A stretch of DNA of 64,000 bases from Citrobacter sp. FP75 (GCF_018342065.1 NZ_JAFDOE010000001.1:992001-1056000), one strand, 5' to 3'; positions 1 to 8,539 are shown, numbered from the stretch's first letter. The notes: generated by a model not told the origin, from the letters alone. A program made the numbers and translations.

Positions 1-1215
1 ACGCGCCGTTCCCAGCATCCCGCTTGCGCCACCGCTACGTTCACGCGGTGCGGAAGTGATAATAGTGTGGTTGTTTGGCGACTGAAACAGGCCAAAGCCT
101 GCGCCACACAGAATCATCGGCCAGATGATATTGAAGTCCGACGGTGTGGATGGCAGCAACACCAGCGAAAATAATCCACACGCCATCACCGCCATTCCCA
201 GGGCACCTAAAAGCCCGGCGTGGACGCGTTCAATGAGATAACCCGCCAGCGGCGCCATGACCATGGTGGCCAGCGGCCATGGGGTCAACAGCAGGCCTGT
301 TTCAACCTCACTACGACCCAACACGGTTTGTAAAAAGAAGGGCAGGGACACCATGGCCAACATTTGCGCGCAGAAAGAACAGATTGAGGTGCAGATGGAG
401 AGTGAAAAAAGCGGTATACGCAGCAAGTCAACCGGTAAGAGTGGAACAGGCAGTGACAGCTGTCGGCGGATAAAGAAAAATCCTACTACGATGAGCCCCA
501 TCAGTTCAGCGCCGATCAGTGCTAATGACTGTCCCTGGGCAAACCCGCTGAGTGCGGTGATCAGCAAACCGAACGTTAACGCATTCATCACCGCACTGGG
601 TAAATCAAAGCGAGGCTTATTACTGCGTGCAGCGTTCGCTGGCAAAAAGCGCATAGCCAGCAGCAGGGCAATAATCCCGAGCGGAACGTTGATCAAAAAC
701 AACCATTTCCATGAGGCAATGGAGAGGATTGCCGCAGCAATAGTCGGTCCGGCGGCGGAAGAGACCGCCACGATGAATGAGTTAATACCCATCCCGCGAC
801 CAAGTTGGCGCTGAGGGTAAATAAGCCGGATCAGCGCCGTATTCACGCTCATTAACGCGGCTCCGCCAAACCCTTGAGCCACGCGGGCCAGCGTTAGCAT
901 ATGCAGCGAATCTGACAACGCACAAAACAGCGAAGCGAGCAGAAACACGACCAGCCCGCATTTATAAATACGGCGGTAGCCAAACATATCGCCCAAAAAC
1001 GAGAGTGAGAGCAGTGAAACCACAATCGCAATTTGATAAGCGTTAACAACCCAGATTGAGCTGGCGGGGGAGGCCTGAAGATCGGCAGCAATTGTCGGCA
1101 GGGCAACATTCGCAATTGCACCATCCAGTACGGCCATCGAGATACCAATAATAATGGTTAAAATTGCGCCATATCGTTGGGGCAACGGCAGGCCATCGGC
1201 CTGGAACTTATCCAT
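1..1215 (-). CDS. yebQ: YebQ, MFS drug-efflux-type transporter (3' end outside window)
   Basis: Inner-membrane major facilitator of the 14-helix DHA2 (drug:H+ antiporter) type; its substrate is not established. The reading frame is open from an ATG at 1215 to the window edge, about 405 residues, while the E. coli protein is about 457, so the C-terminus lies outside. Successive hydrophobic helices are clear, and the early stretch MAVLDGAIANVALPTIA is the DHA2 helix-1 signature. It sits divergent from kdgR across 175 bp, as in E. coli. The gene is truncated only by the window, with no internal stop seen. Confidence 0.9.
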   Translation of the reverse strand, partial: MDKFQADGLPLPQRYGAILTIIIGISMAVLDGAIANVALPTIAADLQASPASSIWVVNAYQIAIVVSLLSLSFLGDMFGYRRIYKCGLVVFLLASLFCALSDSLHMLTLARVAQGFGGAALMSVNTALIRLIYPQRQLGRGMGINSFIVAVSSAAGPTIAAAILSIASWKWLFLINVPLGIIALLLAMRFLPANAARSNKPRFDLPSAVMNALTFGLLITALSGFAQGQSLALIGAELMGLIVVGFFFIRRQLSLPVPLLPVDLLRIPLFSLSICTSICSFCAQMLAMVSLPFFLQTVLGRSEVETGLLLTPWPLATMVMAPLAGYLIERVHAGLLGALGMAVMACGLFSLVLLPSTPSDFNIIWPMILCGAGFGLFQSPNNHTIITSAPRERSGGASGMLGTAR

Positions 1216-1390
1216 AGTGAGTCAATATTGTCGGAGATTAAGATGAGAATAATAATTTTAGCATTGATATTCAGGCGGTATGTCGCAGATTTGTAACTAA
1301 GTAAGCAAAGAGCGATTGCGAGCATCGATACGTGAAATTATAATAAAAACCGGTTCTGATTTTTATAAAACACTCGTAATGAGGTGATAA

Positions 1391-2182
1391 ATGGCTATCG
1401 CAGATCTGGATAAACAACCTGATTCTGTTTCTTCCGTGCTGAAAGTTTTTGGCATTCTGCAGGCGCTGGGTGAAGAGCGCGAAATTGGTATTACCGAATT
1501 GTCGCAACGCGTAATGATGTCAAAAAGCACCGTTTATCGCTTTTTACAGACCATGAAAACGCTGGGCTATGTGGCGCAGGAAGGGGAGTCTGAGAAATAT
1601 TCGCTGACCCTGAAATTGTTTGAATTGGGCGCGCGTGCGTTGCAAAACGTGGATTTGATCCGCAGCGCTGATATTCAGATGCGCGAACTGTCGCGTTTGA
1701 CCAAAGAGACGGTACACCTTGGTGCGCTGGACGAAGACAGCATTGTCTACATCCACAAAATCGACTCGATGTACAATTTGCGCATGTATTCTCGCGTAGG
1801 TCGTCGTAATCCGTTATACAGCACGGCGATTGGTAAAGTGCTGCTGGCATGGCGTGACCGTGACGAAGTAAAACAGATTCTTGACGGTGTTGAATATAAG
1901 CGCAGCACCGACCGTACGATCACCAACACTGATGAATTGTTGCTGCTGCTGGATAAAGTGCGTGAGCAAGGTTACGGTGAAGATAACGAAGAGCAGGAAG
2001 AAGGGTTGCGCTGCATCGGTGTTCCGGTGTTTGATCGTTTCGGTGTGGTCATTGCGGGTCTGAGTATTTCCTTCCCAACCCTGCGTTTTTCTGAAGAACG
2101 TTTACACGACTATGTCGAGATGCTGCACACGGCTGCACGTAAAATTTCAGAGCAAATGGGTTATAACGACTATCCATTCTGA
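1391..2182 (+). CDS. kdgR: KdgR, IclR-family repressor of pectin/ketogluconate catabolism
   Basis: DNA-binding repressor that releases its operators when bound to 2-keto-3-deoxygluconate, an intermediate of pectin and hexuronate breakdown. The 263-residue protein has an N-terminal winged helix-turn-helix (about residues 15-75, with SKSTVYRFLQTM as recognition helix) followed by the IclR effector-binding domain ending in SFPTLRF. Length and sequence match E. coli KdgR almost throughout. The start ATG at 1391 follows a GAGGTGAT ribosome-binding site. A strong terminator follows directly, so it is a single-gene unit. Confidence 0.97.
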   Translation: MAIADLDKQPDSVSSVLKVFGILQALGEEREIGITELSQRVMMSKSTVYRFLQTMKTLGYVAQEGESEKYSLTLKLFELGARALQNVDLIRSADIQMRELSRLTKETVHLGALDEDSIVYIHKIDSMYNLRMYSRVGRRNPLYSTAIGKVLLAWRDRDEVKQILDGVEYKRSTDRTITNTDELLLLLDKVREQGYGEDNEEQEEGLRCIGVPVFDRFGVVIAGLSISFPTLRFSEERLHDYVEMLHTAARKISEQMGYNDYPF

Positions 2183-2204
2183 TTTGATTAATTTGCCATA
2201 GGCT

Positions 2205-2240
2205 AAAAAGCCCCAGGTATTAAGCTACCGGGGCTTTTTT
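2205..2240 (+). terminator. Rho-independent terminator after kdgR
   Basis: AGCCCC pairs with GGGGCT, extended by GGTA/TACC across a one-base bulge. It is flanked by an A-run on the left and six T on the right, 23 bases after the kdgR stop. The A-run could also let it act on transcripts coming from yobH. Confidence 0.85.
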
Positions 2241-2297
2241 AATGAACAAATTTAACGCAACCTGGCACAAATAATGAACGGCTATATTGCCGTAATA

Positions 2298-2537
2298 TTA
2301 GCCATTATCGATAATCACGGTGCTTTTCCTTAACAGAGGGCAGTCCGACAGTCCGATGATACCGCTGTTGGTATGCACATACTGTGCGGTGCTGGTGCCT
2401 CGTGCCGTCAGGTACTGGCATTGCAGGCCGAGTCCTGCTGCGTTCTCTTTGCTTCCTATCAATACGCCGTAGCCGCTGAGTAATAAACCGATCCAAACCA
2501 GAGCCAACAAAACAATCGCGCGAATAATCAGACGCAT
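2298..2537 (-). CDS. yobH: YobH, small secreted or membrane protein of unknown function
   Basis: Seventy-nine residues, the same length as E. coli YobH and clearly its ortholog. An N-terminal hydrophobic segment (residues 2-25, rich in I, L, V) can be a signal peptide or single anchor. The remainder holds two cysteines (QCQYL and DCPLL) that could form a disulfide outside the cytoplasm. No function is established. It lies convergent to kdgR and divergent from mgrB, the E. coli arrangement. Confidence 0.88.
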   Translation of the reverse strand: MRLIIRAIVLLALVWIGLLLSGYGVLIGSKENAAGLGLQCQYLTARGTSTAQYVHTNSGIIGLSDCPLLRKSTVIIDNG

Positions 2538-2628
2538 TACAACCTCTTATCTTTTCTCGTTATTATAAGATTAGCTTGTACACTGAATGAAACAAGTTAA
2601 TCATTCCTAAAAAGAGTAATGCCGTTAC

Positions 2629-2663
2629 AGTTAACGCTGGGTTTAGGTAACGCATGATAATTT
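2629..2663 (+). promoter_or_regulatory. Candidate PhoP box and promoter of mgrB
   Basis: Two direct half-sites, AGTTAA (2629-2634) and GGTTTA (2640-2645), are separated by five bases, which is the spacing of the PhoP box (GGTTTA-N5-GGTTTA). A possible -10 element lies in GATAATTT about 11 bp downstream, the geometry of PhoP class I promoters. E. coli mgrB is known to be PhoP-activated. The site is called by eye. Confidence 0.6.
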
Positions 2664-2700
2664 AGTCGCATAAGATGTAGATTCGGAGAGTGGAGTTGGA

Positions 2701-2844
2701 GTGAAAAAAATTCGGTGGGTGGTCCTGATAGTTGTCGTACTGGTATGCATGCTGATGTGGGCGCAGGTGTTCAACATCATGTGCGATCAGGACGTACAAT
2801 TTTTCAACGGAATTTGCGCCATCAATAAATTTATTCCCTGGTAA
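2701..2844 (+). CDS. mgrB: MgrB, small membrane inhibitor of the PhoQ sensor kinase
   Basis: A 47-residue bitopic inner-membrane protein that binds PhoQ and damps PhoPQ signalling, a negative feedback loop. It is read from a GTG at 2701 with TTGGAG just upstream. Residues 7-24 form the membrane helix. The periplasmic part keeps the conserved cysteines (MCDQDVQFF and GICAINKF) and ends in IPW as in E. coli. The frame is intact, so PhoQ feedback should operate in this strain. It is too short and GTG-started for most ORF callers. Confidence 0.95.
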   Translation: MKKIRWVVLIVVVLVCMLMWAQVFNIMCDQDVQFFNGICAINKFIPW

Positions 2845-2918
2845 GCGCATTTTAGCAACAGTTGATTACCTTCTTGTGCGGCAGTGGTAAACTACGCTGT
2901 CTACATTGAGGTGGTGAA

Positions 2919-3200
2919 ATGAACGAAGTTTTGAACTCTGGCGCGTTAAGCTTTGCGTCTTTAGTTGTATCGGTGGTGGTTCTGGTTATCGGGCTTGTAT
3001 TGTGGTTCTTCATCAATCGAGCAAGCTCACGTACTAATGAGCAGATCGAGTTACTTGAAGCGCTGTTAGATCAGCAAAAACGGCAGAACGCATTGCTCCG
3101 TCGACTTTGCGAAGCTAACGAACCCGAAAAGGTCGCGGAGCCTGCGGGGCAAAAACAGGATGAAGATGATGACATCATTCGCCTGGTAGCAGAGCGCTAG
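2919..3200 (+). CDS. yebO: YebO, single-pass membrane protein of unknown function
   Basis: Ninety-three residues against 95 in E. coli YebO. An N-terminal membrane helix (about residues 14-34) is followed by a strongly predicted coiled coil (NEQIELLEALLDQQKRQNAL) and an acidic tail ending DDDIIRLVAER, conserved in E. coli. GAGGTGG precedes the ATG. It sits downstream of mgrB in the same direction, about 75 bp away, possibly co-transcribed. Role unknown. Confidence 0.92.
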   Translation: MNEVLNSGALSFASLVVSVVVLVIGLVLWFFINRASSRTNEQIELLEALLDQQKRQNALLRRLCEANEPEKVAEPAGQKQDEDDDIIRLVAER

Positions 3201-3838
3201 TAACCTGAAAGACAGGGTGGGCGTCTGACAACGCTGTTCTCAGATACGCCATCCTGTCGTCAACCCCGTCAGATGATTTTCTTCTGTAACCTGCGGGGTG
3301 TTCGCGTATTGATCGGTATGTAACGCTCTTCCTTCTATTCCCGGTGCCCCATTAATTTCCTGCCTGCGACCGGCGTTAAATATAATTACCCATACGTTAA
3401 TAATATGATTGTGTCATTTTTGTGATAACGATCGTTTTTATTATTAGCGAAACGTTTCTCTTACTTTTTTGTGCTTTGTCATCATTCTTTCATTATTTTG
3501 CTGCAAAACCAGAAGACGGATCTCATTTTTACCGTTGTGACAAATTATGCATTACTAAGCATAAAAAATGATATTCAGCACATGGTGCATCAGAGTATCT
3601 GGAACAACCGAACAAGGTGAGCTATGGTAGACATGTCACGGCTGCTGCGTATGCCAGCCGGGACTGGGCGAGAGCGGTGAGAATATATCCAGACTGGGTT
3701 TGGCGCATAACTGTGCAGTTGTCGTGAGATGAACTTCGGGATTTGTGCGACCGATCGAGACACGTTTAAAAATGGCTTGCCATTATTATCGTTGTATGTG
3801 ATAACACGTTTTGGGTTAAACGAGGTACAGTTCTGTTT
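3201..3838. other. Long gene-poor leader region before yobF-cspC
   Basis: Some 640 bases hold no normal-sized gene. At 3211-3258 there is a long inverted repeat (GACAGG/CCTGTC plus inner pairs TGGGCGT/ACGCCA and CTGA/TCAG), probably the end structure of yebO mRNA. From about 3360 to 3600 the DNA is AT-rich and promoter-like, including TTGTGACAAATTATG around 3535. The last 240 bases would form a long 5' leader for yobF-cspC, as is usual for cold-shock-family transcripts, and contain the possible small ORF listed separately. Confidence 0.5.
3624..3680 (+). CDS. Possible 18-codon upstream ORF in the yobF-cspC leader
   Basis: ATG at 3624 runs to TGA at 3678-3680 and encodes MVDMSRLLRMPAGTGRER. 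It is preceded by a very good ribosome-binding site, AAGGTGA (3614-3620), three bases before the ATG. It is arginine-rich (four of 18) and has no membrane segment. The strong start signal is the only evidence; it could be a leader peptide coupling translation to yobF-cspC expression, or chance. Confidence 0.3.
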   Translation: MVDMSRLLRMPAGTGRER

Positions 3839-3982
3839 ATGTGTGGCATTTTCAGTAAAGAAGTCCTGAGTAAACACGTTGATGTTGAATACCGCTTCTC
3901 TGCCGAACCTTATATTAGTGCCTCAAGCAGTAATGTCTCAGTTTTATCTATGTTATGCCTGCGGGCGAAGAAAATACTCTAA
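3839..3982 (+). CDS. yobF: YobF, 47-residue stress-induced small protein
   Basis: Encodes a 47-residue protein starting [20 protein letters not shown], nearly identical to E. coli YobF, a small protein reported to rise under stress. No enzymatic role is known. It ends 12 bases before the cspC ATG, inside the cspC ribosome-binding region, so the two are one operon as in E. coli. Confidence 0.93.
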   Translation: MCGIFSKEVLSKHVDVEYRFSAEPYISASSSNVSVLSMLCLRAKKIL

Positions 3983-3994
3983 GGAATTTTGCAA

Positions 3995-4204
3995 ATGGCA
4001 AAGATTAAAGGTCAAGTTAAGTGGTTCAACGAGTCTAAAGGTTTTGGTTTCATTACTCCGGCTGATGGCAGCAAAGATGTGTTCGTACACTTCTCTGCAA
4101 TCCAGGGTAACGGCTTCAAAACTCTGGCTGAAGGCCAGAACGTTGAGTTCGAAATTCAGGACGGCCAGAAAGGTCCGGCTGCTGTTAACGTAACAGCTAT
4201 CTGA
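3995..4204 (+). CDS. cspC: CspC, constitutive cold-shock-family RNA chaperone
   Basis: A 69-residue single OB-fold protein that binds single-stranded nucleic acid, melts mRNA structure and stabilises stress messages such as rpoS. The RNP1-like KGFGFI and RNP2-like VFVHF motifs are present. Identity with E. coli CspC appears complete. The ATG at 3995 with AAGGAA eight bases upstream is preferred over an in-frame TTG two codons earlier. A terminator follows at 4251. Confidence 0.97.
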
Positions 4205-4250
4205 TCGAAACCACTGATTTGAAGCGCTCAGGCGCAGCAATTTCAGATAT

Positions 4251-4276
4251 AAAGCCTCGCATTTGCGGGGCTTTTT
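4251..4276 (+). terminator. Terminator of yobF-cspC
   Basis: AAAGCCTCGC and GCGGGGCTTTTT form a stem (one G-T pair) around a short ATTT loop, followed by five T; it lies 47 bases after the cspC stop. Confidence 0.85.
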
Positions 4277-4423
4277 AATTCAGATTACGTCAAAATATTT
4301 CAAAATGCCTTCCCATTAGCGCTTTGTTGCAAAGGCGTGATGTTCGTAGCATTGTTTCCCCCGCTTTCTGCCGCTAATTCTCGTTAAATCAGTCACCTGA
4401 AAAACTATCTTGCTGGAGACCAG

Positions 4424-6169
4424 GTGAAAAAGAAAAACGACGGCGATACACGTAATTTCACTCCCGTACGTTTTGCCCTGCTTTGCGCGGCAATTTTATT
4501 AAGTCTGGGTCTGCTCCTGGGGCGGGTTGCGTGGTTGCAAATCGTCACACCGTCCAGCCTGGTGAAGCAGGAGGATATGCGTTCGTTACGTGAAGTCACA
4601 ACGGCATCTCCGCGCGGAATGATCACCGACAGAGAAGGGAGACCGCTGGCGGTGAGCGTACCGGTTAACGCTGTCTGGGCCGATCCTAAGACGATTATCA
4701 GCAAAGGCGGTGTCGGCTACAACGAGCGCTGGCAAGCGCTGGCAAAGACTCTGCATTTGTCGCTTGCCTCACTGGCGGAACGCGTTAACAGCAATCCCGC
4801 CGGACGCTTTATCTACCTGGCGCGCCAGATTTCACCCCAACAGGCGCAGTGGGTTGATAAACTGAATCTTCCGGGGATCAATCTGCGCGAAGAGTCCCGC
4901 CGCTTTTATCCTGCCGGGCATGTCGCCGCGAATCTGATTGGCTTCACCAACATTGACGGCCAGGGAATTGAAGGGGTAGAGAAAAGCTTTAATAGCCAGT
5001 TGATGGGTAAACCCGGCTCGAGACTGGTGCGCAAAGATAAGTTTGGTCATGTGATTGAGAACATCACGGAAGTAATGCCAGTGCCCGCACATGAGTTGCA
5101 GCTCAGTATCGATGAGCGCCTGCAGACCGTTACCGAAGATGCACTGGATAATGCTGTCACGTGGAATAAAGCCGAGTCAGGCGCGGCGGTGCTGGTCAGT
5201 ATCGCTACCGGTGAAATATTGTCGATGGCGAGTTTCCCCGACTTCAATCCTAATAATCGCGATGGTGCCGTGCTGGACGATTTTCGTAACCGTGCGATTA
5301 GCGATACCTTTGAGCCGGGGTCTACCGTTAAGCCGTTGGTGCTTATGACCGCCCTGCAACAGGGGATTGTGCAGCCAGACAGCGTGATTGATACCCATCC
5401 CTTTAATCTTGACGGGCATCGTATCCGTGATGTTGGCTATTACCCCGAATTGTCGCTGACCGGTATTTTGCAAAAATCGAGCGATACTGGCGTGTCGCAT
5501 TTGTCATTAGCCATGCCTATTCAGCGGCTGTTAGACACCTATAAGAGCTTTGGTTTTGGCGAACCGACCGGGCTGGGGTTGACCGGCGAAAGCAGTGGTT
5601 TAATGCCCCAGCGGCGTTACTGGAGTAGCCTGGATCGCGCAACCTTTGCGTTTGGTTACGGTTTAATGGTTACCCCGCTACAACTGGCGCATGTTTACGC
5701 CACCATTGGCAGTTTTGGCCTCTATCGACCGCTATCCATCACCCGTATTGATCCGCCGGTGATAGGCCGACGCGTGATGTCTGACGCGTTAGTTCATCAG
5801 GTTGAGCATATGATGGAAAGCGTCGCGCTACCCGGTGGCGGGGGAACAAAGGCTGCGGTACGAGATTATCGTGTGGCGGTGAAAACCGGGACGGCAAAGA
5901 AAATTGGTGATGACGGTAAATATGTCGATAAATACGTGGCGTACACGGCTGGCGTTGCCCCGGCAAGCGATCCGAAGTTTGCGCTGGTGGTGGTTATCAA
6001 CAATCCGCAAAACGGGGCATATTACGGCGGTGCAGTATCGGCCCCTGTCTTTAGTCAGATAATGGGGGATGTGCTGCGTCTGGAAAATGTCAAACCGGAT
6101 GGCATGCCCGCCGACTCTGAGCACTTGCTGGTGATGCACGGCAACAGTGTCTCCTCTCCGTCGCTGTAA
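4424..6169 (+). CDS. Second division transpeptidase, PBP3SAL-like FtsI paralog
   Basis: Class B penicillin-binding protein that crosslinks septal peptidoglycan. It has 581 residues from a GTG at 4424 (CTGGAG upstream). A short cytoplasmic tail, a membrane helix (about 17-40), a pedestal domain and a transpeptidase domain follow. The catalytic motifs are S300-TVK, S352-S-D354 in the place of SxN, and K487-TGT. Sequence resembles FtsI closely, but it stands outside the dcw cluster. Salmonella has such an extra PBP3 (PBP3SAL), reported to support division in acidic intracellular conditions, and as I recall it lies in the same chromosomal neighbourhood. The aspartate in SxN is also seen in E. coli PBP2. 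Confidence 0.9.
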   Translation: MKKKNDGDTRNFTPVRFALLCAAILLSLGLLLGRVAWLQIVTPSSLVKQEDMRSLREVTTASPRGMITDREGRPLAVSVPVNAVWADPKTIISKGGVGYNERWQALAKTLHLSLASLAERVNSNPAGRFIYLARQISPQQAQWVDKLNLPGINLREESRRFYPAGHVAANLIGFTNIDGQGIEGVEKSFNSQLMGKPGSRLVRKDKFGHVIENITEVMPVPAHELQLSIDERLQTVTEDALDNAVTWNKAESGAAVLVSIATGEILSMASFPDFNPNNRDGAVLDDFRNRAISDTFEPGSTVKPLVLMTALQQGIVQPDSVIDTHPFNLDGHRIRDVGYYPELSLTGILQKSSDTGVSHLSLAMPIQRLLDTYKSFGFGEPTGLGLTGESSGLMPQRRYWSSLDRATFAFGYGLMVTPLQLAHVYATIGSFGLYRPLSITRIDPPVIGRRVMSDALVHQVEHMMESVALPGGGGTKAAVRDYRVAVKTGTAKKIGDDGKYVDKYVAYTAGVAPASDPKFALVVVINNPQNGAYYGGAVSAPVFSQIMGDVLRLENVKPDGMPADSEHLLVMHGNSVSSPSL

Positions 6170-6232
6170 GTTATTTTCCCAGGGCGCGATTCGCGTTACA
6201 CTTGCGCCCTGAAGCCATCTGCCGGAGTTGTC

Positions 6233-7042
6233 ATGTCGTTTTCCTGTCCCCTTTGCCATCTGCCTCTTACTCAAGATAAAAACAGTTTTGTCTGCCCTGG
6301 ACGGCATCAGTTTGACCTGGCGAAGGAAGGGTATGTCAACTTACTTCCTGTTCAACACAAGCGTTCGCGCGATCCGGGTGACAGTGCGGAAATGATGCAG
6401 GCGCGCCGGGCATTTCTCGACGCCGGGCATTATCAGCCGCTGCGTGAGGCGATTGTGAATGTCCTCCAGGAAACGTTAACCCCAGATGAAGCGACAATCC
6501 TGGATATCGGCTGTGGGGAAGGGTATTACACGCATGCGTTTGCCGATGCGATATCAGGAAGCGCGACTTTTGGCCTGGATGTCTCGAAGGTGGCGATTAA
6601 GGCTGCTGCAAGGCGTTATCCGCAGGTGACTTTCTGTGTTGCGTCAAGCCATCGTCTGCCTTTTGCCGATGCCTCAATGGATGCCATTATCAGAATCTAC
6701 GCCCCCTGCAAAGCTCAGGAGCTGGCTCGCGTGGTTAAACCGGGTGGATGGATTATTACAGCCACGCCAGGGCCGCGCCATTTAATGGAGTTGAAAGGGC
6801 TGATTTACGATGAGGTGCGTCTGCATGCGCCGCACGCCGAACAGCTGGAAGGCTTTGCGCTGCAGCAGAGTATCGCGCTCGGCTATCAGATGCAGCTCAG
6901 TGGCAGCGAGGCTGTGGCATTGCTGCAAATGACGCCTTTCGCCTGGCGGGCAAAACCGGAAGTCTGGGAAACGCTTGCGGGGATAACGACATTTGACTGC
7001 CAGACAGACTTCAATATTCATATCTGGCAACGCGTGAATTAA
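6233..7042 (+). CDS. rlmA: RlmA, 23S rRNA guanine-745 N1-methyltransferase
   Basis: Transfers a methyl group from SAM to G745 in helix 35 of 23S rRNA. The 269-residue protein starts with a zinc site, CPLC (residues 5-8) plus CPGRH (about 22-26). The class I methyltransferase fold follows, with motif [15 protein letters not shown] (about 91-104). Length equals the E. coli enzyme. Its stop overlaps the convergent mntP stop by four bases. Confidence 0.96.
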   Translation: MSFSCPLCHLPLTQDKNSFVCPGRHQFDLAKEGYVNLLPVQHKRSRDPGDSAEMMQARRAFLDAGHYQPLREAIVNVLQETLTPDEATILDIGCGEGYYTHAFADAISGSATFGLDVSKVAIKAAARRYPQVTFCVASSHRLPFADASMDAIIRIYAPCKAQELARVVKPGGWIITATPGPRHLMELKGLIYDEVRLHAPHAEQLEGFALQQSIALGYQMQLSGSEAVALLQMTPFAWRAKPEVWETLAGITTFDCQTDFNIHIWQRVN

Positions 7043-7605
7043 CCGTGGAAATGTGCCCAGAGGATTTGGGCACCGATGCCAATCAGTACCACCCCGCCGA
7101 GAATTTCAGCGCGTTTACCCAGCATCGGGCCAATAAAGCGCCCGATCATCATCCCCAGCGTGGACATAATCAGCGTGGCGCAACCGATAGCCAGCGCGGT
7201 GGCTATAATGTTGACCTGCAGGAAAGCCAGGCCGACGCCGACGGCCATTGCATCCAGGCTGGTTGCAATGGCGGTGGTCACCAGCAGCCAGAAACCGTGG
7301 CGACGCTGCGGCTCTTCATCTTCATCATCGTTGTCACGGAAACCTTCGATTATCATTCGTCCACCGAGGAAAATCAGCAAGATGAAGGCAATCCAGTGAT
7401 TCCACTCAAGTACGAATTTACTCGCCAGCATGCCCATTCCCCAGCCAATCAGCGGGGTCAGCGTCTCGACTGCACCGAAAATAAGACCCGTGCGCAGGGC
7501 TTCAGAGAATTTGGGTTTGTGTAGCGAGGCGCCTTTGCCAATTGATGCAGCGAACGCATCCATCGACATGCCGAAAGCGAGAAGAACAGTAGCGGTGATA
7601 TTCAT
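7039..7605 (-). CDS. mntP: MntP, manganese efflux pump
   Basis: Six-helix inner-membrane exporter that removes excess Mn2+. I place the start at the ATG at 7605 ([18 protein letters not shown]), giving 188 residues, the family length. A longer in-frame extension to 7689 lies inside the riboswitch. Paired motifs [10 protein letters not shown] and [10 protein letters not shown] supply the metal-binding aspartates in helices 1 and 4. The operon is a single gene controlled by an Mn2+ riboswitch and upstream MntR and Fur-like sites. Confidence 0.95.
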   Translation of the reverse strand: MNITATVLLAFGMSMDAFAASIGKGASLHKPKFSEALRTGLIFGAVETLTPLIGWGMGMLASKFVLEWNHWIAFILLIFLGGRMIIEGFRDNDDEDEEPQRRHGFWLLVTTAIATSLDAMAVGVGLAFLQVNIIATALAIGCATLIMSTLGMMIGRFIGPMLGKRAEILGGVVLIGIGAQILWAHFHG

Positions 7606-7815
7606 AACAGCGTCCTGACCGGGGTAACCATTAAACACATCACTGCCCCCAGTAACCATGCACGCCAGAACACGCAGTTCAGAAGACATGCATTGCAGTT
7701 GATGTGTCTATGGTCTCGCCTGACTGTATGTTTACAGTCCGTACGCGCCACGTCTTGCGACGAGTATGTTGACACGTACATTTCCGGAGTCTGGAAATCG
7801 GCTACTCCCCAATGA
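7606..7815 (-). promoter_or_regulatory. yybP-ykoY manganese riboswitch in the mntP leader
   Basis: Read on the minus strand, the leader begins GGGGAGTAGCC (complement of about 7800-7810). After stems at 7740-7800 comes GGCGAGACC (complement of 7712-7720). These are the two conserved parts of the yybP-ykoY aptamer, which binds Mn2+ and turns on Mn export or homeostasis genes. Bases 7606-7711 form the expression platform up to the mntP start. The family is known from mntP and alx of E. coli; boundaries are approximate. Confidence 0.85.
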
Positions 7816-7881
7816 CGGACGCAACCTTAACATAATTTGAGAATATAAAACAAGAAACGCGGAAATATTATTTGACTTCTA

Positions 7882-7900
7882 ATTGAAAACGATTTTCATT
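7882..7900. promoter_or_regulatory. Fur-box-like palindrome upstream of mntP
   Basis: TGAAAACGATTTTCA (7884-7898) is a near-perfect dyad resembling the Fur box core (TGATAATGATTATCA). Fur is known to influence mntP in E. coli. It lies about 70 bp above the riboswitch start, near the expected promoter. Confidence 0.5.
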
Positions 7901-7951
7901 TAGATCTAATTATCGATAAAACGTTAAATTAAATAACAAATAGAGGGCGGG

Positions 7952-7973
7952 AATATAGCCTGTGCTATGTCTT
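7952..7973. promoter_or_regulatory. MntR box 1 upstream of mntP
   Basis: TATAGC (7954-7959), four bases, GCTATG (7964-7969): the inverted repeat expected for MntR, the Mn2+-sensing regulator known to activate mntP in E. coli. Confidence 0.7.
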
Positions 7974-7992
7974 TTTTACGTCAATATACAAA

Positions 7993-8014
7993 AATTATAG
8001 CCCAGGCTATGATT
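7993..8014. promoter_or_regulatory. MntR box 2 upstream of mntP
   Basis: TATAGC (7996-8001), four bases, GCTATG (8006-8011): the same repeat as box 1, with centres 42 bp apart, i.e. four helical turns. It lies just beyond the 3' end of yobD. Confidence 0.7.
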
Positions 8015-8019
8015 GTAAC

Positions 8020-8478
8020 TTATTGATTTGATATGAGGAGTTTATATATCCTCTCAAGGTCGTCTATATTTCGCACGCGGATAAGCAATCGCCGATGTTC
8101 TAATTGCATCACCAGTACGCCGTCTTCAGATAAATTCATCTCTTTAATCCGGCTATATTCCACCCAAACATTGGCGAAGAAAAAACCTTTTTGTTTAAAG
8201 ATGATTTTTGGCGTGCGGATCCAGAAAAGATATATCCCCATCAACACCAGCGCACATAATAACCATGTGGTGAATTGTGCTCCATGGCTGGTGACGTTGT
8301 TGTAGATAAGGATCGCGATTAACCCAATGAAGATAACGCTATCGACGCGGCTGCGAGGCAGCAGGGGAACGGCAAGCAGAGTAGGGCCATTACGGCGGGG
8401 CATGATGAACTGATCGTAGATGGCAAACGCCAGTAGCGACAGGATAAAAAGAACCAGCACCAGGTCCGTGATAGTCAT
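8020..8478 (-). CDS. yobD: YobD, UPF0266 inner-membrane protein
   Basis: A 152-residue protein, the same length as E. coli YobD (DUF986/UPF0266). Three hydrophobic segments (about 3-23, 44-62 and 68-86) are followed by a cytoplasmic domain of about 65 residues ending LISNQ. Function is unknown. It is transcribed in the same direction as manXYZ, 61 bp downstream of manZ, and may be the tail of that operon. Confidence 0.92.
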   Translation of the reverse strand: MTITDLVLVLFILSLLAFAIYDQFIMPRRNGPTLLAVPLLPRSRVDSVIFIGLIAILIYNNVTSHGAQFTTWLLCALVLMGIYLFWIRTPKIIFKQKGFFFANVWVEYSRIKEMNLSEDGVLVMQLEHRRLLIRVRNIDDLERIYKLLISNQ

Positions 8479-8539
8479 GAATCCTCAACCTTCTAAATAG
8501 AAAAACCGGGAGCAGGGCCCCCGGCGTTGTATAGCAGTC

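Noticed and set aside
6180-6211. Hairpin CAGGGCGC/GCGCCCTG before rlmA as a terminator
   Set aside because: Stem is good, but no T-tract follows and the loop is long; could be a weak terminator or chance, so not listed.
5828-6307. 159-codon minus-strand frame opposite the PBP3-like gene and rlmA
   Set aside because: It spans two real genes and their intergenic hairpin; low-complexity shadow.
7606-7689. N-terminal extension of mntP by 28 codons
   Set aside because: The extension overlaps the riboswitch expression platform and is not conserved; the family starts MNITATVLL at 7605.
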